NCBI RefSeq assembly: GCF_004212635.1
Contig: NZ_PSRT01000012.1
Coordinates: 26,476 to 90,475 of the forward strand
Length of the DNA stretch: 64,000 bases
Reading direction: 5' to 3'
Source of the DNA: Bradyrhizobium genosp. SA-3
Lineage (GTDB): Bacteria; Pseudomonadota; Alphaproteobacteria; Rhizobiales; Xanthobacteraceae
Shown here: one piece after another, positions 33,814 to 46,700 of the stretch
How the letters are laid out: each line of letters starts with the position of its first letter
Position numbering within the stretch: the stretch's first letter is position 1
Program-made: the position numbers and the translations under genes
Notes under the pieces: model-generated
What the model saw: the letters and a program-made list of their open reading frames with translations, nothing else
Told to the model about the DNA's origin: nothing
The model's database searches: none

Positions 33814-33956
33814 GGTCTCACACCAAAGACGCCAACTGCGGACCGCCCGGCCGCTCCGTCCGGCTTGATGTGAGCTACAGACTCCGCGTGGCTCCGTCGA
33901 GGGGCAATTTACGGTGGTGGCGGGCGGTGGGGTCCCTCAGGAGAGGGAGTACCGCG

Positions 33957-34589
33957 TCATCCCGCCGGCGGATCGGTCTGGCGCAGCGTCGTCACCCAGA
34001 TCACGCGTGCCACCTGCTGGGTCGGGTTGTCGAACATGTGCGGCACGATGCTCGGAAAGCGAAAGCTGTCGCCGGCCTCCAGCACATGAGCCTGGTTGTC
34101 GAGCCACAGCCGCAGGCTGCCCGAGAGGATGTAGCCGGCCTTCTCGCCGGTGTGTTGCAGGAAGTCGGTGCCGGACGAGGCGCCGGGATTGAGCGTGAGC
34201 TCGTAGAGTTCGAGCTGGCCCTTGCCGTCAGGCGTGAGCGCTTCCTTGACCACGCCGCTGGCGGTGAGCCGCAGCAGCCGTCGGTTATTCTTGCGCACGA
34301 TGTAGCGCTGCACGTCGGCGGGATCGCTGCTCTCGAAGAAATAGGAGATGGGAACGTCGAGCGCGATGCTGAGCAGGCGCAGCGTGCGGATCGACGGCAT
34401 GGCGCGCGCGCGTTCGAGCTGGCTGATCATGCCGGTGGACAGGCCGGTCTTGTTGGCGACGTCCTGGATCGAGAGGCCGGCGCGCTGGCGCAGCAATCGC
34501 ACAGTCTCGCCGAGGCGCTGGTCGACCGCATCGTCGGCCTCGACCGCCGGGGCGTCCTTCGGATCCTTCGTATCGCCGCGACCATCCAT
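33957..34589 (-). CDS. XRE-family regulator with C-terminal cupin domain
   Basis: A 210-residue regulator: HTH RLGETVRLLRQRAGLSIQDV followed by NKTGLSTGMISQLERARAMP, then a cupin with HTGEKAGYILSGSLRLWLDN and GDSFRFPSIVPHMFDN. XRE-cupin proteins typically control amino-acid, polyamine or sulfonate use. It is divergent from the ABC-oxidase operon that begins at 34809, so it is very likely that operon's ligand-responsive regulator. Confidence 0.9.
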   Translation of the reverse strand: MDGRGDTKDPKDAPAVEADDAVDQRLGETVRLLRQRAGLSIQDVANKTGLSTGMISQLERARAMPSIRTLRLLSIALDVPISYFFESSDPADVQRYIVRKNNRRLLRLTASGVVKEALTPDGKGQLELYELTLNPGASSGTDFLQHTGEKAGYILSGSLRLWLDNQAHVLEAGDSFRFPSIVPHMFDNPTQQVARVIWVTTLRQTDPPAG

Positions 34590-34679
34590 GTCGCTCTCCC
34601 ATGCATCATCTCAAGCCCCGCACCGCATCGGTCCGAGGCTTTAGTCGGAGTGAAAAAGTCGCGCATTCTAGCAATGCGA

Positions 34680-34708
34680 TTGACAGCTGTATTTAGTCGT
34701 GATGAAAT
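34680..34708 (+). promoter_or_regulatory. Possible promoter of the ABC operon
   Basis: TTGACA (34680-34685) lies 17 bp before TGAAAT (34703-34708), about 100 bp upstream of the binding-protein start. The -10 matches consensus in only four of six bases, so this is a candidate only. It lies in the XRE-cupin/ABC divergent region. Confidence 0.35.
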
Positions 34709-34808
34709 TTTGGCTGAAAAATTTAGAAGCACTAAAGCCCACTCCTGTCCCTTCGCCGGGGTCTCGGGGCGCGGGGGACGGTGCCGCGTGCGACAACGGA
34801 GAGTGGCG

Positions 34809-36500
34809 ATGGCAGACGGCACCGGCAAGTTCGGCGTTGGAGCAGTGCATCTCGGCATTCCGAATCGCCGCCAGTTCTTCCAGCTTGGGGCCGGCGCCGC
34901 GGCAGGATGGACCCTTGCAGGCAACGCCTTCGCGCAAGTCGAACGCCCGACCAATCCGCCGGACAAGCCACGCGGGCAGGTGATCGCAGCGCTGTCGCAG
35001 GAGCCGACTGTCTTTCATCCCTTGATGCCCGGCATCGAGGTCGATCAGGGCGTCTGGTGGCAAGTATTCTCTCTGCTCTGGTTCATCGACCCCGCCGGCA
35101 ATTTCGTTCCCGACCTCGCACGCGAAATCCCGACCATCGAGAATGACGGCCTGTCGGCCGACGGTCTGACCTGGAAGATCAAGCTGCGCAGCGACGTGAC
35201 GTGGCATGACGGCACGCCGTTCACGGCCGATGACGTCAAGTTCTCGCTCGAGCTGATCAACAATCCCGATTTTCGCGCCCGCAGCCGCGTCGGCCATAGC
35301 CTGGTCAAGGACATCAAGGTCGTTGCGCCCGACGAGATCCACTGGCGAATGGAAGCGCCCTATTCGCCCTACATGTCGATCCTGGGGTCGCTGACCTTCA
35401 TCGTGCCCAAGCACATCCTGGAGAAGGTGTCCGATCCGAACGCCTCACCATTCCACAATGCGCCCGTCGGCACCGGGCCGTTCCGCTGGGGCGAGCGCGT
35501 GCCCGGCGACCACATCCTGCTCAATGCCCACACCGGCTATCACGGCAAGGGGCCGTACGTCGAACGCGTGGTCTTCAAATACATTCCCGATCTCACCGTG
35601 CTCTACACCCAGTTCCGCACCGGCCAGGTCGACTACACCGGCCTGCAGGGCATCTTGCCGAATTTCGTGCAGGAGGCGAAGACGCTGAAGGGTCGCAAGA
35701 TCGTCGTCTCCTCGACGTCGTCTGTGGAGCACATCGCGCCCAATCTGGAGTTCGGTCCCTTTGCCGACCGCGCCGTGCGCGAGGCGCTCTATCTCGCCAT
35801 CAACAAGCAGGCGATCATCGATGCGCTCTATTACGGCCTGCCGACGCAGACCGAGAGTTTTGTGCCGCAGCAGGCGTGGTCGTTCCAGCAGGGTCTGCCG
35901 CAGCACAAATACGATCCCGCCAAGGCCAACGCGCTGCTCGATGCCGCCGGATGGGTTCGCGGCTCCGGTGGCGTGCGCGAGAAGGGTGGCGTCAAGCTGG
36001 AGTTCACCAACTCGACGACGTCAGGCAATGCGGTGCGCGAGCAGACCCAGCAGCTCCTGATCCAGGATTGGCGCGCGATCGGCGCCGCCATGCGCGTCAA
36101 CAACATGCCGGCCGCCGTAATCTGGGGCGACTTCTGGCAGCAGTCGAAATTCAACTCGGTGCTGGTGTCCGTGAACTTCATGCTCGGCAGCGACCCAGAC
36201 GTGACGCCGCGCTTCGGCTCCGGCGCCATTCCGGCCAAGGGCGGCCGCGGCTACAACACCTATCAATACAGGAATCCCGAGGCCGATCGTCTGCTCGGCG
36301 ACGGCGCCAAGCAGTTTGAGATCGCACAGCGCAAGACGACTTATGGCGACCTGCAAAAGCTGATCCGCAACGATCTCGCCATCCTGCCGCTGTTCCAGGG
36401 CTTCATCGCCGAAGGCGTGAAGGAGGGGCTGCAAGGCTTCCGCCCCAACATCAACACCTCGATCAACTGCTGGAACATCCGCGAATGGTACTGGGCCTGA
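34809..36500 (+). CDS. Peptide/opine-type ABC transporter substrate-binding protein
   Basis: A 563-residue family 5 binding protein. The start at 34809 gives a twin-arginine-like signal (NRRQFFQLGAGAAAGWTLAG, cleaved near AFAQ), implying possible Tat export. The open frame extends 313 codons upstream, but that part overlaps the divergent regulator and is not homologous. Family landmarks are LSADGLTWKIKLRSDVTWHD followed by GTPFTADDVKFSLE, PVGTGPFRWGERVPGDHILL, and the long C-terminal lobe. First gene of an operon encoding a complete importer plus two enzymes; the ligand is probably an amino-acid derivative. Confidence 0.92.
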   Translation: MADGTGKFGVGAVHLGIPNRRQFFQLGAGAAAGWTLAGNAFAQVERPTNPPDKPRGQVIAALSQEPTVFHPLMPGIEVDQGVWWQVFSLLWFIDPAGNFVPDLAREIPTIENDGLSADGLTWKIKLRSDVTWHDGTPFTADDVKFSLELINNPDFRARSRVGHSLVKDIKVVAPDEIHWRMEAPYSPYMSILGSLTFIVPKHILEKVSDPNASPFHNAPVGTGPFRWGERVPGDHILLNAHTGYHGKGPYVERVVFKYIPDLTVLYTQFRTGQVDYTGLQGILPNFVQEAKTLKGRKIVVSSTSSVEHIAPNLEFGPFADRAVREALYLAINKQAIIDALYYGLPTQTESFVPQQAWSFQQGLPQHKYDPAKANALLDAAGWVRGSGGVREKGGVKLEFTNSTTSGNAVREQTQQLLIQDWRAIGAAMRVNNMPAAVIWGDFWQQSKFNSVLVSVNFMLGSDPDVTPRFGSGAIPAKGGRGYNTYQYRNPEADRLLGDGAKQFEIAQRKTTYGDLQKLIRNDLAILPLFQGFIAEGVKEGLQGFRPNINTSINCWNIREWYWA

Positions 36501-36527
36501 TGGATCAGGTGCGCAGGGCAGCCTGAG

Positions 36528-37478
<951 letters not shown>

Positions 37479-37481
37479 GCG

Positions 37482-38357
37482 ATGGCGACGGCGACCCTTT
37501 CCACAGTCCAGCCCGCCCCCGGCCAGGCCGCCTGGCGGCGCTTCCGCCGGCACCGGCTGGCGCTTGCGGGCGCGGTGATCATTCTGGTGCTCGTGCTCGG
37601 CTCGGCCTTCGGTCCTTATCTGTTGCCGTTCGACGACACCTATATCGACATCATGAAGCGGTTCGCGCCGCCGCTGTCGGGCGCGCATATCCTCGGCACC
37701 GACGAGCTCGGCCGCGACGTGCTCGCGCGCTTGATGATGGGCGGCCGCGTCTCGCTCTCGATCGGCATCGTCGCGATGGTGATCGCGATGGCGGTCGGCA
37801 TCGTGGTCGGCGCCTTCGCCGGTTTCCATGGCGGCGTGACCGGCGCGGTGCTGATGCGGCTCGTTGACGCCGTGCTGTGCTTCCCGACCATCTTCCTGCT
37901 GCTTGCGTTGGCGGCGCTCACCGAGCCCGGTCTCGTCACCACCACCGTGCTGATCGCTGCGACGGCGTGGATGAGCGTCGCCCGCGTCGTCGAGGCGCAG
38001 GTGCGCTCGCTGCGGGAACGTGAGTTTGCGGTCGCCGCGCTCGCCTTCGGCTCCTCGAACCTACGGATCATGTTCCGCGAGCTCGTGCCCAATGCGATCG
38101 CGCCGATCGTGGTCGCGGCGACGCTGAACGTCGCCAAGGCGATCCTGCTCGAATCCTATGTCAGCTATCTCGGCTACGGCATCCAGCCGCCGGCTGCGAG
38201 CTGGGGCAACATGCTCAACAACGCCCAGATCTATCTCACCAGCGCGCCATGGCTCGCGATCGCGCCGGGCGTCGCCATCACGCTGGCGGTCACGAGCTTC
38301 AACTTCCTCGGCGACGGCCTGCGCGATGCGCTCGATCCGCGAATGAACATCCCATGA
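37482..38357 (+). CDS. ABC transporter permease, DppC type
   Basis: A 291-residue permease. It has the OppC-like N-terminal stretch AWRRFRRHRLALAGAVIILV, the conserved ILGTDELGRDVLARLMMGGR, and the contact loop LREREFAVAALAFGSSNLRI. It pairs with the DppB-type permease 3 bp upstream to form the channel. Confidence 0.94.
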   Translation: MATATLSTVQPAPGQAAWRRFRRHRLALAGAVIILVLVLGSAFGPYLLPFDDTYIDIMKRFAPPLSGAHILGTDELGRDVLARLMMGGRVSLSIGIVAMVIAMAVGIVVGAFAGFHGGVTGAVLMRLVDAVLCFPTIFLLLALAALTEPGLVTTTVLIAATAWMSVARVVEAQVRSLREREFAVAALAFGSSNLRIMFRELVPNAIAPIVVAATLNVAKAILLESYVSYLGYGIQPPAASWGNMLNNAQIYLTSAPWLAIAPGVAITLAVTSFNFLGDGLRDALDPRMNIP

Positions 38358-38397
38358 CGAGCCCAGGTCCGTTCGAACTGAAGTCCAGGAGTGCCCC

Positions 38398-39726
38398 ATG
38401 TCCCCGCCGCTCAACCGTATAAACAGCGATGAACGCCTGCCGGCACAGGCGGATGTCGTCGTCATCGGCGGCGGCGTGATCGGCGTGTCCGCGGCCTATC
38501 ATCTGGCGAAGAAGGGCCTTTCCGTCGCGCTGGTCGAGAAGGGGCATGTCGGTGGTGAGCAGTCGAGCCGCAATTGGGGCTGGTGCCGCCAGCAGGGTCG
38601 CGCGCGCGAGGAGATTCCGCTGGCACGTGAGGCGCTGCGGCTGTGGGAGGACATGCAGAACGATGCCGGCGTCGATGCCGGCTTCCGCCGCACCGGCGTG
38701 CTGTTCCTGACCAAGAGCAAGGACGAGCTTGCGAGCTGGGAACGTTGGGCCGTGGTCGCGCGCGAGCAGCAGGTCCACTCCACCATCCTGACGCCGTCCG
38801 AGATCGCCGAACGCATGCCAGGCAATTCCGACAAATGGGTCGGCGGCCTGCACACGCCGAGCGACGGCCGCGCCGAGCCGTCGATGGCCGTGCCGGCGCT
38901 CGCCACTGCCGCGCGAAAGCACGGCGTCACTATCCATCAGGGCTGCGCCGCGCGCGGACTGGAGACTCTGGGAGGACGGGTCAGCGCCGTCGTCACCGAG
39001 AAGGGCACCATTCGCACGCAATCCGTGCTGCTGTCGGGCGGTGCCTGGTCATCGCTGTTCTGCCGCCGTCACGGCATCGAGTTGCCGATCGGTCTCGTCA
39101 ACGCCACGGCATGTCGGACCACGCCGGGGCCGGAGATCACCTCCGGCGCGCTCGGCACCGATTTCTACTGCATCCGCCGCCGTCTCGACGGCGGCTTTAC
39201 GCTGGCGCTGCGCAACCGCGGCACGGTCGAGCTGTCGCCCGACCTGTTCCGCTACGCCCGGACCTTCTGGCCGACCTATCAGCATCGCAAGAACGGGCTG
39301 AAATTGTCGTTCGGCAAGTCGTTCTTCGACCAGCTCGTGCGCGGCACCAGCTGGAGCTTTGACAAGCCGTCGCCGTTCGAGGCCGAACGCGTGCGCGATC
39401 CGTCCCCCGACATGTCGCTGGTCAATGCGGCACTGGCGTCGCTGATCCGTTCGAATCCGGAATTGAAGGACATCGAGATCGCGGAAGCCTGGGGCGGCAC
39501 CATCGACTGCACGCCTGATACGATCCCCGTGATCTCGCCGGTCGATGCCTTGCCCGGCTTCTTCCTCGCCACGGGCTTCTCCGGTCATGGCTTCGGCATT
39601 GGCCCCGCGGCCGGCAAGCTCGCCGCCGACATCGTGACCGGCTCGACACCACTGGTCGACCCGGTGGCTTACAGCCACAAGCGCATGATCGACGGCCGGC
39701 GGCTCGCGCCGGTCAGCCCGTTTTGA
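38398..39726 (+). CDS. FAD-dependent amino-acid/amine oxidoreductase (DAO family)
   Basis: A 442-residue DAO-superfamily flavoprotein, likely oxidising a C-N bond of an amino acid or secondary amine. The dinucleotide fold is DVVVIGGGVIGVSAAYHLAK. Next comes a conserved GEQSSRNWGWCRQQGRAREE segment. The C-terminal FAD clamp is FLATGFSGHGFGIGPAAGKL. AGGAG lies 8 bp before the ATG. It is encoded inside an ABC import operon, between permease and reductase genes, which strongly suggests that the imported compound is its substrate. Cytosolic: no signal peptide. Confidence 0.9.
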   Translation: MSPPLNRINSDERLPAQADVVVIGGGVIGVSAAYHLAKKGLSVALVEKGHVGGEQSSRNWGWCRQQGRAREEIPLAREALRLWEDMQNDAGVDAGFRRTGVLFLTKSKDELASWERWAVVAREQQVHSTILTPSEIAERMPGNSDKWVGGLHTPSDGRAEPSMAVPALATAARKHGVTIHQGCAARGLETLGGRVSAVVTEKGTIRTQSVLLSGGAWSSLFCRRHGIELPIGLVNATACRTTPGPEITSGALGTDFYCIRRRLDGGFTLALRNRGTVELSPDLFRYARTFWPTYQHRKNGLKLSFGKSFFDQLVRGTSWSFDKPSPFEAERVRDPSPDMSLVNAALASLIRSNPELKDIEIAEAWGGTIDCTPDTIPVISPVDALPGFFLATGFSGHGFGIGPAAGKLAADIVTGSTPLVDPVAYSHKRMIDGRRLAPVSPF

Positions 39727-39732
39727 GGCGGC

Positions 39733-40659
39733 ATGACGGTTCTCTACAAGGCCAACCTGGTTCGCGGCGCCGAGTGGGCGCGCTTCTTTGCAGAGCGCGC
39801 GCCGCATCTGCCGTTCCGACTCTGGCCCGACATCGGCAATCCCGCCGATATCAGTTATCTGGTGGCGTGGGTGCCGCCGGAGGATATCGCCACGACGTTC
39901 CCGAATCTCGAGCTGGTCTTCTCGGTCGGCGCGGGTGTCGATCAATTCGACGCCACAAAGCTTCCCGCGCATATTCCGCTCGTCCGCATGCTGGAGCCCG
40001 GCATCGCCGAGACCATGGTCGAATACGTCACCATGGCCGTGCTCGGCCTGCATCGTGATCTCCTCCACTTCATCAATCAGCAGAGGGAGCAGGTCTGGCG
40101 CGAGATCCGGATCACGCCGGCGAAGCGGCGGCGTGTCGGCGTGATGGGGCTCGGCCAGCTCGGCCAGGCCGTGCTCGATCGGCTCAAGGCGTTCGGCTTC
40201 CCGCTGCTCGGCTGGAATCGCTCGCCGCGCGAGATCGAAGGCGTCACCTGCTATGCGGGCGCGGGCTCGCTGCCGGACTTTCTGTCGCAGACTGACATCC
40301 TCGTCTGCCTGCTGCCGCTGACCGACGAGACCCGCTATATCTTGAACGCGGACCTGTTCGCGCGCCTGCCGCGCGGTGCCTCTTTCGTCAATGTCGGCCG
40401 TGGCGCACATCTCGTCGAAGCCGATTTCCTCGCCGCGCTCGACAGCGGCGCGCTCTCGGGCGCCGTTCTCGATGTTGCCGAGCCCGAGCCGCTGCCCGCG
40501 GGCCATCCGTTCTGGAGCCATCCGCGCATCCTGCTGACGCCGCACAATGCCAGCATGACCACGCCGGACACGGCCGTCGATTTCGTGCTCGACGTCATCG
40601 CACGCCACCGCCGCGGCGAAAAATTGCCGGGCCTCGTCGATCGCACGCGTGGCTATTAG
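39733..40659 (+). CDS. D-2-hydroxyacid dehydrogenase (GhrA-like)
   Basis: A 308-residue NAD(P)-dependent 2-hydroxyacid dehydrogenase. The Rossmann motif is VGVMGLGQLGQAVLDRLKAF. Catalytic residues are Arg in NVGRGAHLVEADFL, Glu in VAEPEPLPAGHPFW and His in LTPHNASMT, as in glyoxylate/hydroxypyruvate reductase A. It is 6 bp after the DAO gene. It could reduce the 2-oxo acid released by that oxidase, making the operon a complete import-deaminate-reduce route (inference). Confidence 0.9.
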   Translation: MTVLYKANLVRGAEWARFFAERAPHLPFRLWPDIGNPADISYLVAWVPPEDIATTFPNLELVFSVGAGVDQFDATKLPAHIPLVRMLEPGIAETMVEYVTMAVLGLHRDLLHFINQQREQVWREIRITPAKRRRVGVMGLGQLGQAVLDRLKAFGFPLLGWNRSPREIEGVTCYAGAGSLPDFLSQTDILVCLLPLTDETRYILNADLFARLPRGASFVNVGRGAHLVEADFLAALDSGALSGAVLDVAEPEPLPAGHPFWSHPRILLTPHNASMTTPDTAVDFVLDVIARHRRGEKLPGLVDRTRGY

Positions 40660-40668
40660 GACAATCGC

Positions 40669-42537
<1,869 letters not shown>

Positions 42538-42926
42538 TCGGTCAACCGAGGGCACCTTTCAGCTCCTGCTCCTGCGCTGCCGAGTGCGCGACGATACAGG
42601 CTGTCCTCCTGAAATCGTGACTGGAGGGAGCGACAGGGAACTGCGGCATGTGAACCGTCTCATATTGCATCGCTTTCTTTTCGAGCTATCACTCCCGCAA
42701 GAAATTGCCGCACCCGGAGCTAACTGACAGACACGGGTGAGATGCAATGCCTGCGAAGCCGCGTGCTCGCAGCATCGGATTGGCTCTCGTCTTTGCTCAC
42801 GAGCAAGTCAGTTCCATCACTCAGCACAGATCTTTCAGAAATTGGAAGCAAGGGCATCGCGAAACGCGCTCACGCAGCTCCTATTCGGGGTCGGTCGGTA
42901 GGCTGCTAAGCATCAAGGAGCCCCCA
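42538..42926. other. Intergenic region after the ABC operon
   Basis: 389 bp with no credible gene. A Met at 42747 opens in frame with the next gene, but the 60-residue extension is basic and non-conserved in character, and the better start is 42927. I see no palindromes of the families listed here and no clear promoter or terminator. Confidence 0.5.
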
Positions 42927-43442
42927 ATGAAGATCAGCAACGAAGTTTCCAGTGCATTTTCCCTGACAAGACACGCCGGCAATTTTCGGATCGCCCGTTC
43001 GAGTCTCATCCAGGCGGCCCATCTTCTCGAAAGAATTGGGCTCGCAGCCGTTGGGGCCACTTGCGGCCTCTATGTGGGTGCGACCCTGTTACGTCAGAAA
43101 GGCGGACTTTTTGAAAGCGGCTGGATCGTGCTGCTCATGATGATCTACGGAGCGGTTAGCTTCTATATTGGAATTGATTTGTCCCGTACGTTCGCTCGGA
43201 AGTCGATTTCGAGCACCTCGGAGGAATACAATGGGTCCGAGGCGGTTGAGATCATGAGTGCGGCCGGGACATTCAGCGCGGCGATTGCAGCAACTCTGTC
43301 CGTCAGCATCCTTGTCCTTGATCAAAGCCTTCCCAATGGCCTGATCGTCTTTGTTGCCGGCTGTTGGATGGTTGGCTCTTCGCTTCAAGTTGCGGCAGGA
43401 ACGATGGCGCGCAGCTACGAAGTGACCATGGACAAGGAGTGA
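42927..43442 (+). CDS. Small membrane protein of unknown function
   Basis: A 171-residue protein from the ATG at 42927, preceded by AAGGAG at 8 bp spacing. Four hydrophobic segments can be seen: LERIGLAAVGATCGLYVGAT, WIVLLMMIYGAVSFYIGIDL, AAGTFSAAIAATLSVSILVL and GLIVFVAGCWMVGSSLQVAA. There is a charged loop (SRTFARKSISSTSEEYNGSE) between the pairs. Codon use is less GC-biased than in neighbours. I do not recognise a family. A short GAGGACTGTCCTC hairpin follows the stop. Confidence 0.7.
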   Translation: MKISNEVSSAFSLTRHAGNFRIARSSLIQAAHLLERIGLAAVGATCGLYVGATLLRQKGGLFESGWIVLLMMIYGAVSFYIGIDLSRTFARKSISSTSEEYNGSEAVEIMSAAGTFSAAIAATLSVSILVLDQSLPNGLIVFVAGCWMVGSSLQVAAGTMARSYEVTMDKE

Positions 43443-43760
43443 AGAGGACTGTCCTCGCGGAAAAAGCGCCTGCCCGGCATCTTGGCGTTGGGCAACGGCC
43501 CGGATGCCGGAATCGGCTTCAGATCTGAACTGGTCATTGACGATCGCAACCTCTGTCGTTCGACGCTGCGTGCAGACGATTTTCAGTAGCGCAGACGTTC
43601 GCATCGAACGACGTTTCCTGCTTGGACGCGTATCGGTCCTGCGCAACCTAAGTTGTCGCGCAACAAACAAGACGTGCCATCGTGGTGCCGTTGGGATATT
43701 GTCCCCGCGTGCCGTGGTCCAAAATTCTGCTAACCGCCAACCACACGATCGGTGGAGCCA
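43443..43760. other. Intergenic region before the cyclase gene
   Basis: 318 bp between the membrane protein and the cyclase gene. Apart from the small GAGGACTGTCCTC hairpin at its left end I see no gene, known repeat or convincing promoter. The minus-strand open frame crossing it (43089-44339) is the complement of the flanking genes. Confidence 0.45.
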
Positions 43761-46700
43761 ATGCAGATTGCGGAGTGGCTCGAGAAGCTGGGGCTTGGGC
43801 AATACGCAGAGCGTTTTGCCCAAAATGGGATCGACATGGGTGTCCTTCCCGAACTGATGGATGACGATTTCGACAAGCTCGGAGTCCTGCTCGGCCATCG
43901 CCGCAAAATGCTGCGTGCTATTGCCGACCTCGATCCAGCCGCGCTGATCGCATCGCCCGCTCCTCCTCAGGACGCCGAGCGGCGTCACCTCACCGTCATG
44001 TTTTGCGATCTGGTCGGCTCGACTGCGCTCTCGGCGCGGCTCGATCCCGAGGATATGTGGGAAGTGATCCGCGCCTACCGCGCCGCCTGCGCGAGGGTCA
44101 TCGCTGCTTACGACGGCAGGATAGCCAGGTTCGTCGGTGACGGAATACTCGTCTATTTCGGCTATCCTCGCGCCCACGAGGATGATGCGGAGCGGGCAGT
44201 GCGAGCGGGCCTCGACATCATCTCTGCGGTCGGGCAACTCAAAACAGGCGCGGACGAACGGGTCGAACTGCGGATCGCAATCGCGACCGGACTTGTGGTG
44301 GTCGGCGACCTCGTCAGTGGAGATGCGTCGGAGGAGCACGGAACGATCGGCGATACACCGAACCTTGCTGCCCGGCTCCAGAGCCTGGCGGAGCCGGGAG
44401 CGGTCGTCGTTGCCTCGTCGACGCGCCGCCTGCTTGGCGATCTCTTCACGCTTCGCAATCTCGGCCGCCGCGAGGTCAGGGGGATAGCCGAACCTATCGC
44501 GGTCTGGGCGGTAGAAGGGGCGACCGCATCGGAGAGTCGCTTCGAGGCGGTTCGTGCTGCGCGCTCGATCGGCTTTGTCGGCCGCAAGCAGGAGATCGAA
44601 TTCGCGCTCTCACGCCAGCAACTGGCATGGCAGGGCCGAGGCCAGATGCTGTTGATTTCGGGCGAAGCGGGCATTGGCAAGTCGCGCATGGTCGCAACGC
44701 TGTCCGAAAGTCCTGCTTTGGGGACGCACCGCCGGGTGCGATATCAGTGTTCGCCCTACCACACCAACAGTGCACTTCATCCCTTTGTCGCGCAGCTCGA
44801 GCGCGCCGCCGGCATCCGCTCGGACGACACGCCCGGGCAAAAGCTCGACAAGCTCGAGGCCATGCTGGCGCTTGGAACACAGCAGGTCGCCCGAGCGACA
44901 CCGCTGATTGCGGCTCTCCTTTCGATTCCAACCGGCGACCATTGTCCGCCGCTTGGTTTGAGCCCGGCGCAGCAGCGGCGACAGACATTTGCCGCCCTGC
45001 TCGATCAGCTCGAGGGGCTGGCGCGAGAGCAGCCCCTGCTGATCATCTGCGAGGATATGCACTGGGCCGATGCCACGACACTTGAACTGCTCGATCTTGC
45101 GGTTGATCGGATCAGGGGACTGCCGATACTCGTGCTCACGACATCCCGGCCAGAGTTCGAGCCCTCCTGGTCGGGCCTTGCCAACGTCAGTCTGTTACGG
45201 CTCGACCGACTAGACCCGCAGGACACGCGTGCGCTGGTCGAGCAGGTGACCGTCGGCCGCCAGCTGCCACGGGAGATGATGAAGCAGATCATCGACAAGA
45301 CGGATGGCGTCCCGCTATTCGTCGAGGAACTCACCAAGATGGTGCTGGAATCCGGATTGCTCGTCGAAGACGCAGGGCGTTATCGCCTCGATAGTCCGCT
45401 CCCGCCGCTCGCTATTCCCGCGACGCTGCAGGATTCGCTGATGGCGCGGCTCGACCGGCTGGCTCCAGTCAAGGAGGTGGCGCAAATCGGCGCCGCCATC
45501 GGCCGCGACTTTTCATACGCGCTACTGAGATATGTGGCGGGACGCGATGATCTGACGCTGAGCGCCGCGCTAGCGCAGCTAGAAGAGGCGGAACTGCTGG
45601 TGCGTCACGGGGCTCCGCCCGAAGCAAATTACAGCTTCAGGCACGCTCTCGTTCAGGAAGCAGCCTACGAGGGCCTGCTCAGGAGCAAACGGCAGCTGCT
45701 TCACAAGCGCATCGGTGATGTCCTGCGCGAGAAGTTTCCAGTCGTGGCCGAGACTGAGCCGGAAGTTCTGGCGCATCACTTCACCGAGGCGGGTCTGAGC
45801 GAGGTCGCGCTCGAATGGTGGCGCAAGGCGGGCCAGCAGGCGCTAAAACGCTCGGCCTATTCCGAGGCGATCGCGCATCTCGGCAAGGCGGTTGCGACGG
45901 CCGATCAACTGCCTGATGAGCCCCGCCGGATGATGAGCAGGCTGCATCTTCAAATCGCATATGGCCGTGCATTGCGGGGCAGCCTCGGGCACAGCGCTCC
46001 CGAAACGGTCGCCGCATGGACGCGCGCCCGACAGTTCGCCGCCGACATCAATGATCCCGTTGAACTTGCGCCGGTCCATTCGGGCCTCTTCAATGCCTGT
46101 CTGACACACGGCGAGCTCGCTCCAATGCGGGAGCTGGCGGATGCCATCATGAGCGCTGCTGACCGACGGCCGGACTCACCGGTGGCCGCCATCGTTGCCC
46201 ATTGGACGGGCGGGGTTACCTGCTGGTTCGGTGGTGACTACTTGAAGGCGCGAGGGCATCTCGAGCAAGCACTGGATATCTATGGTGCCGAGCCGGATCC
46301 GGCGAAGTTCAGGGCTTCGGCGCTGGATCTTCCGTTCGTGATCGAGAGGTTTCTTGCCTTGGTACTCTGGCCGCTGGGCAGGATCGGCCGCGCACGCCAA
46401 CTCGCCGCCGAAGCGGTGCGTGCTTCCGGAGAACAACGGGCGCTTTCCCAGGCCAATGCGCTTGTTCATCGCGCGGTGTTCGACGGATTATGCGGGGGCT
46501 TGTTGCAGCAAACAGAGACGATCCTGGCGCTCGGTCTCGCGCGCGACCACACGATGCCGCTCTATGTGGCCGCCGGCACCTACCTGAATGGCCTCGCCAA
46601 GTGGCGTGCCGGCGAGCGAATGGCCGGACTGGCAGAAATGCGCCGCGGCTGGACCTTGCTGCACGAGAATGACTGCTACCTCTGTGAACCGTTTTGGGGA

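Noticed and set aside
33870..34808. 313-codon N-terminal extension of the ABC binding protein
   Set aside because: It overlaps the XRE-cupin gene in antisense and would hide the twin-arginine signal peptide; the ATG at 34809 is the credible start.
43089..44339. 416-codon open frame on the minus strand across the cyclase start
   Set aside because: Overlaps two supported plus-strand genes and the gap between them; His/Arg-rich random-looking translation.
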